Shown here one piece after another: positions 58,670 to 64,000 of a DNA stretch of 64,000 nucleotides (position 1 is its first letter; each line of letters begins with the position of its first letter). The stretch covers positions 2,363,501-2,427,500 of the forward strand of contig NC_091971.1 of the NCBI RefSeq assembly GCF_036711975.1. The letters run 5' to 3'. Position numbers and translations under genes: made by a program. The DNA comes from Onthophagus taurus. Lineage: Eukaryota > Arthropoda > Insecta > Coleoptera > Scarabaeidae. Below the pieces are notes generated by a model that searched no databases, was not told the origin of the DNA, and saw only the letters and a list, made by a program, of their open reading frames with translations.

Positions 58670-59205
58670 GATATAATGGATCAACATATAGCTCAATAAA
58701 AATATACAACACTCTAGCGCTGAATAACATATAAAACTACACTATGACTAGCACTACAACTAACACTAGAACTATAAAACGTTCCGTTTAGCTGTACCTC
58801 TCTTATGACGGCTGGTAGGTAGCGCTAGTTAGCATAAAATATCACTATGTTGCATATTTTTATTGAACTAAAACTAGTGCTAACACTAGACCTAGAAGTA
58901 GAATCATTCTGGTTTAGCCGTCTTTAGAGACGTGCGGCTAAACACAAATGTTTCTAGTTCTAGGTCTAATGTTAGTTGTAGTGACAGTGCATGTGTAAAG
59001 CTAGAACTAACACTATACCTAGAACTAGACTCATTCGGGTTTAGCCGTCTTTAGAGACGTGAGGCCTAAACTCAAATGATTCTAGTTCTATGTATAGAGT
59101 TAGTTCTATATAGTAACAGTACTAAGTACTAATGTAAAACTAGAACTAACACTAGACCTAGAACTAGAAAGATTCGGGTTTAGCCGTGCTTCTTCAGACT
59201 CAGGA
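58670..59205 (-). repeat. palindromic CTAG repeat locus 7, large copy
   Basis: An inverted counterpart of the 32.1-32.7 kb array. It contains GTAGGTAGCGCTAGTTAGCA and ATAAAATATCACTATGTTG, the reverse complement of the block at about 32595-32630. Three stems follow with TTCGGGTTTAGCCG or its inverse and phased CTAG hexamers. Units are more diverged than at 32 kb. Confidence 0.88.
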
Positions 59206-60223
59206 ATTATTTCTTTTTTTAATTATTTGTTTCTTAACACAGTGTAAAACTACCTTTTTGCAGTTCAATAATAACGTAATAATATGTAATTAATATAATA
59301 ATATTAATATAATGTATATTATTTATAATTAATACGTCAGATTTTAAACCTGAAATATGCTGCTATCTTCACTGTAAATAATTTTGGAAGATGATAAAAT
59401 TACAGCAAAATTTAATTTTTTAAATATAATAATTTTGAAAAATATTATATTTTCCAATAATAAGTTTAAATTGTTTATATTGAAGAAAAAATCAAAAGAT
59501 ATTTTAATTAATCATTATGTACCATAGAATGTGATAAGGAATAGGTTGGAATGCAATCGTATCAATCCAAGAATGTTTATTGGTTGTTTTAAATTTTTTT
59601 TTGAATTAATACGTTCATAAATAACATTGATAATAGTAAATAACGTAGTGTTTTGCAGAAAATCATTAATAAACATTTATTTGAAAATGGTGGCTCCATC
59701 TATCATAATATATGCTAACTAGACAACAATTACATCTACTTTTACAGGTTTAAGTTGATTTAAACGTTGTTTTTAAACAAGAATATGTATTTAATATCTT
59801 TTTCAATTAATATATTTGGCAACTCAACCTAATTTTTTTATCCTAAAAATATAAATATAAATGTCATTCAGAAATAATAAAAATTTATGTTTATGTTACT
59901 TCTTTTGTTTATTTTTAATAATAAACTGAATTTAATTAGCGATTAATTTTATATTCAGTCCCAATTACCAAAAAATTGTTAATAAAAGTTTTTTTTAAAT
60001 AATTTTTATTTAAATCATTCGCCATTACATTCACAGATGGTGCTGTAATGTATTATATAGAGTTCATTTTGGTAAGTTATTGTTATTAATATTAATAAAT
60101 CCAATCTTATTTTACATTTAAAAATTGTTTGTAGTTTATAATATTCAATGATATATCTAAAAATCATAAAAGCGAATATAATCTACGAAATTTGTTAAGA
60201 ATGTTAGCTGACAAAATTTTGAA

Positions 60224-60240
60224 TCACTAGATGGCGCTAT
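60224..60240 (+). promoter_or_regulatory. CTCF-like motif
   Basis: TCACTAGATGGCGC matches 13 of 14 positions of the CTCF core and fits the insect form AGATGGCGC. It lies 425 bp upstream of the ASCC1 start codon. Confidence 0.45.
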
Positions 60241-60551
60241 CACCAAGATATCTAATAAAATTATAAATTAATTAACTTTTTAATTACATCCTCTGTTTCA
60301 ATTAAGAGATGTATTTTAAGTTTATAATCAAAATGATCTTATTTTATTTATTTTGACAGCTTTTGGTTTGATTATAATTCTATTATTAAATAAAAGATGG
60401 CACTTGGAACAAAAACCTATTTTTTTGTAAAACTTTGAAACTTTAATTTTGCCCTCTTCATATACATTTTATAGCTAAAATAATAATTTTGTAATAAAAA
60501 TTGTAATTTTTAAAAGGAATTAATTATATAATAGTATAAGAAGCATGGATC

Positions 60552-60566
60552 AGGCGCCATCTATCG
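60552..60566 (-). promoter_or_regulatory. CTCF-core-like motif near ASCC1 promoter
   Basis: The minus strand reads CGATAGATGGCGCC; the core TAGATGGCGC is intact while the outer positions diverge. The same CGATAGATGGCGCC recurs just past the gene at 62150-62163. Confidence 0.4.
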
Positions 60567-60664
60567 TTGCAAACTCCATTTTATTTAACATACGTCATAA
60601 GAGTCAAAATAAAGAAACTTAACCTTAAATATCATTTTGATATAATTTTTAAATTGTAATAAAA

Positions 60665-61907
60665 ATGGATATTTTAAATTCGAGAGATCCAAAAGTCTTT
60701 AACCAACCCGAATTGGTACGCATTGGAAATAATCTTTTTCGTCGATATCCGGTAGAAATGGCCCATAAATCTGATAACCAACTTGGTCCTTATACAGACA
60801 ACGATGGTGAGATAATAAAAAGGATTTTTATTAACTAACTATATTTACATTAATTTTTAGATGAAATGATTAATTGTGCTGAATTAGATGATGATGTGGA
60901 GATAAAAGTAACGAAAAGTGGACAGTTTTTGACTAAAATTCATGTAGCCCCTTTCTTCTTTGGTTTTATTATCGGGACTCGTGGTTCTAAACGTAAAGAA
61001 ATCGAAATGGATACTAATACGCGAATTAAAATACCTAAACAAGGCGAAACTGGGGATATTGTTATAACGGGATCTTCAGAAAGAGATATTTGCTCAGCAA
61101 GATTACGAATCAACTTAATTGTTTTACAAATGAGGGAAAAACACCAAGTTACTCATTTTTTATCAATTCCGCTGGTTTCTGATCAAATAAACAAAAATTT
61201 CGAAATATTTAAGGTTAAGATTATTTTAACTAATAATTTAATTCATTCATTCATTTTTTTTAGAGTAAATTAATGAGTGGCCCTCCATTAAGAGGTGTTG
61301 AAGAGAGTATTTTTATATCGCCTCAAAAATTACATTTAACATTAGCCACTTTTGTTTTATTAGATGATTATGAGATTGATAATGCTGTTGGGGTGATGCA
61401 TGAATGTCAATCGGAAATTTTACAGTATATGTATAAAATAGTTTAAAGTAATTATTTAAAGCAATTTTTTTTAGTTCACTATTTAAGAACGCCCCACCAC
61501 TAAAAATAGTAATGGAGGGTATTGAAATTATGAATGATGATCCCACTTCTGTAGATGTTTTATATGGCAAAGTAAAATTGGATGTGCAAAAATATAATTC
61601 GAGTTTACAAAAGATGTCGGATTTATTAGTTGATCAATTTGCAAAGAAAGGTATCATTAGGAAACAATATGACAGTGTTAAGTTGCATGCAACTTTAATG
61701 AATTCAAGATATCGTAACGCTAAAATCAGTGATGAACGAAATAATGGTAGAAGAGAACAGCGCGAAAGTTTTGACGCTTCTTTTATTTTAGATAAATATA
61801 AAAATTTTTATTTTGGTGAAGCTGATTTTAAAGAAATTCATTTATCAGTTCGTTTTACAACAGGTGATGACAAATATTATGAGTGTTGTAAGTTAATTAA
61901 CTTGTAA
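60665..61907 (+). CDS. ASCC1: activating signal cointegrator 1 complex subunit 1
   Basis: Subunit of the ASC-1 complex, which acts in transcription coactivation and, with ASCC3 and ALKBH3, in alkylation repair. Four exons, 60665-60806, 60861-61213, 61264-61424 and 61475-61907, join in frame to 362 residues, close to the known isoforms of the human protein. An N-terminal KH domain carries its GxxG loop as GTRG (about 86-89) in FFFGFIIGTRGSKRKEIEMD, followed by TRIKIPKQGETGDIVITG. The C-terminal part is a 2H phosphoesterase-like domain with both histidine motifs, HLT (189-191) and HAT (290-292, KLHATLMNSRYRN), plus IEIMNDDPTSVDVLY and ESFDASFIL. Exon 3 alone completes the first motif, which supports the splicing. 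AATAAA is at 61940-61945. Confidence 0.95.
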
Positions 61908-61973
61908 AATTAATTTTTTTTAATTTGTATTTTTGTTTTAATAAAAAGATAAATTAAAATTTTTTCTATATTT

Positions 61974-61991
61974 GTCGCTAGGGGGCGAAAC
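61974..61991 (+). promoter_or_regulatory. CTCF-core-like motif past ASCC1
   Basis: TCGCTAGGGGGCGA keeps the vertebrate-style AGGGGGCG core (11 of 14 positions). It lies about 70 bp beyond the ASCC1 stop codon. Confidence 0.35.
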
Positions 61992-62149
61992 TTTCTTTTT
62001 TTCGAAGGCGGGGTAAAGAATACTTAATACGGTTATTTTAATATTTATAAGAAAATTTAATAAATATTTTGATTATATATTTCATTTAATTCGGGTATAA
62101 AATGAATATAATTTAAATTTTCAGGGATAAAGACATTTTTAAAATTTCT

Positions 62150-62168
62150 CGATAGATGGCGCCACTTT
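62150..62168 (+). promoter_or_regulatory. CTCF-core-like motif past ASCC1
   Basis: CGATAGATGGCGCCACTT, with the insect core AGATGGCGC intact. It is in opposite orientation to the identical word at 60552-60566, so the gene lies between two inverted copies. Confidence 0.4.
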
Positions 62169-62984
62169 TAATTTCACTGCAGAAAATATAAGAATTATAT
62201 TTTAGTTTTTTTTTTTTAAGAAAATTTTAAGAATATAGAATAAATAAAAATTGGCAGTACAAAGTGAACAGTTTTAATTAAAAATTGATAAAAAAATATA
62301 ATGTTTTTGAAAAAGAAAAAAAATTTAATTGTTCCTAGGTTAACAAAAAAGTCATTTTGACAATGATGTGTCAATGTCAAATTTCATGTACAATTTAAAA
62401 CTGCTAAATGGAATCGAACTGTATTGATGTTATAAAATGGCATTGTGATTTAAATTGTATTTAACTCATAATATGATTAGATATTATTTTCCGCTTATTG
62501 TTAAAAGCTATTTTATTGCCCAAAAGGATTATGATTGTAAAATTTATCTGTTATTGTATGATTAGTACCTGTTTTTATTTTTAAAAAATTACTTGAACTT
62601 GAATGAAAAAAAAAACGTCTATAACAATATTTTTTTTAATAATTTATTAATTATAAATCGTAATCAGTTTTCAAATATTTAGAAGACGTCAATCATTAGT
62701 ACTGATTTAATTTAAAATATATCAAGTAGGATTGTATTTTTTTTCATTAATCCAAAAATATACACGGTGATATTAATATTAATGTACAAAAACATATTTT
62801 ACTTTTAAATATATAATATGCAAAATCCGTATTTGAACACTCTCCGAAATATTAGTAAATCACGAACTATCCAAGAATGGTAGTAGAAAGGTTCATTATT
62901 TTTATAATTTCAAGCAAAGATTTTCATTTTATATGAAATTATTTTATTACTTTTCTTTGTTCATTTGAAAGTTCTAACAAACAT

Positions 62985-63235
62985 TAAAACTAACACTCCG
63001 TGTTAAGCCGTCTTAAGAGACGTGCGCTAAACTCGAATGTATCTAGTTGTAGGTCTAATGTTAGTTCTAGTTTTAACTGTGATTCAGTGCTAGGTTGTTG
63101 TATATTTTTATTGAACCAATACTAGAACTAGAAACATTGAGCTAGTGTTAGTTCTAGTTTTAATTGTTATTTGGCGCTAGATTATACTGATAGATTATAA
63201 TGAACTAAAACTATAACTAACACTAAACCTTGAAA
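62985..63235. repeat. palindromic CTAG repeat locus 8
   Basis: Contains GTTAAGCCGTCTTAAGAGAC, a CGTGCG-CTAAACTCGAATGTA half-stem, several CTAG hexamers, TTTTAACTGTGATTCAGTGC (the inverse of the family linker) and a second set of hexamers ending near AACACTAAACC. It is diverged and partly rearranged. Confidence 0.8.
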
Positions 63236-64000
63236 TCTTTCTACCGTAATTCCAAATTATATCTCCATATAGTTATAATTATTGAAACCCCAAAGTTGGT
63301 CTTGAAACACTCGGTATATGTTCTTTTTAAATCACAGTTGGTTATCTTGATTATCCGTCTAGATAACTCTACTGACGTCAAATAATCGAGTACTCGTTAA
63401 TATTTTTTAAACTTGATGATTTACCCTTCAATATTTCGAAATAACTTAACAATATTTTTATTTATTTCAATCAAAATGATTGGTTTTTTTTCTCTTAAAA
63501 ATCTCTTAAAAAATATATAATCTGATTGTCACCTCGTTATTATTAGCTACCGATTAAGTGGTCATCCTCTACAAATAATTGCAATTATATTATACCATCC
63601 GTTATGATCATAAATGACAAAAAAAATATCATTTCCTTATCGATAGCACTTCTCTACGTAAGTTTAAAATCTCCAAGTATCTTATGCTACTGTTTATTTG
63701 TCGTTTAAACGCGCTAACAACCAGTTCACGTTTAATGATCTATTTATGTGCCAGTTTTTAGTTCCTTTTATCATACTCTTGTGGCGTTTCAAATAAAAAC
63801 TCAAAAGATGTGAATTAATGCGGATGGTTTTTGATTTTAAAACACAAATAAAACGTTATTTCGTAAAATTTTTTTTTGGGAAAAGTGATCTGTTTATTTA
63901 AAAAATGTCTGTTACATCTACAACGATAATCCTTCCGGATTATCAAAAATCTCACGTTTATTATAAGGACTACAGATATACTTCAATACAACGAATACAT

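Larger units (their letters stand above)
59206..60664. other. AT-rich upstream flank of ASCC1
   Basis: No gene is seen. CTCF-like motifs occur at 60224-60240 and 60552-60566, the latter about 100 bp before the ASCC1 start codon. The rest is very AT-rich. Confidence 0.5.
61908..64000. other. AT-rich right flank
   Basis: No gene is seen. It holds the ASCC1 poly(A) signal, CTCF-like motifs at 61974-61991 and 62150-62168, and CTAG palindrome locus 8 (62985-63235). The remaining DNA is AT-rich and unremarkable; a short palindrome GATAATCC/GGATTATC occurs near 63927. Confidence 0.5.

Overview
This is an AT-rich nuclear window from an insect. The evidence is single-copy animal housekeeping genes with 50-110 nt introns, a clan-3 (CYP6-like) cytochrome P450, a PDE9-type phosphodiesterase, and insect-type MITEs and LINE scraps. 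A beetle is my best guess, but the sequence alone does not prove the order.

The left half (about 5-35 kb) is gene-dense. From left to right it holds BCAS2/SPF27 (-), facing a C1orf198 (DUF4706) homologue (+) across a 182 bp shared promoter; ATG9 (-); then a co-oriented run NOL10, MPDU1 and prohibitin-1 (+). Lysyl-tRNA synthetase (-) follows, with both a cytosolic and a mitochondrial first coding exon; then a complete P450 (+) and PDE9 (-, seven coding exons from 34773 down to 27876). I rebuilt exons by joining frames at GT/AG sites; every junction keeps frame and the products align along their length with the named families from memory. A further gene, ASCC1 (+, four exons), sits near the right end at 60665-61907. 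The genes serve separate cell functions (splicing, autophagy, rRNA processing, N-glycan precursor use, mitochondrial inner membrane, translation, xenobiotic oxidation, cGMP breakdown, alkylation repair or transcription) and do not form a pathway.

The right half (about 35-60 kb) has no convincing gene. It is filled with repeats: a dispersed palindromic family in which CTAG recurs every 6 bp (eight loci, 32-63 kb), a 121 bp tandem array of that palindrome, a pair of 295 bp inverted arms 1.4 kb apart, two TA-flanked MITE copies bracketing a 122 bp minisatellite, a 0.9 kb degenerate 21 bp minisatellite, and LINE and Penelope-like scraps. Islands of higher GC and CpG content punctuate this region and may hold distal promoters or enhancers, perhaps of PDE9.

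The points most worth a second look are the palindromic CTAG family, the conserved dual-targeting exon structure of lysyl-tRNA synthetase, an apparently perfect 1251 bp tandem duplication of the prohibitin 3' exon plus a piggyBac scrap, a 292 bp P-element-like MITE with exact 8 bp target duplications, and a set of CTCF-like motifs clustered around ASCC1.
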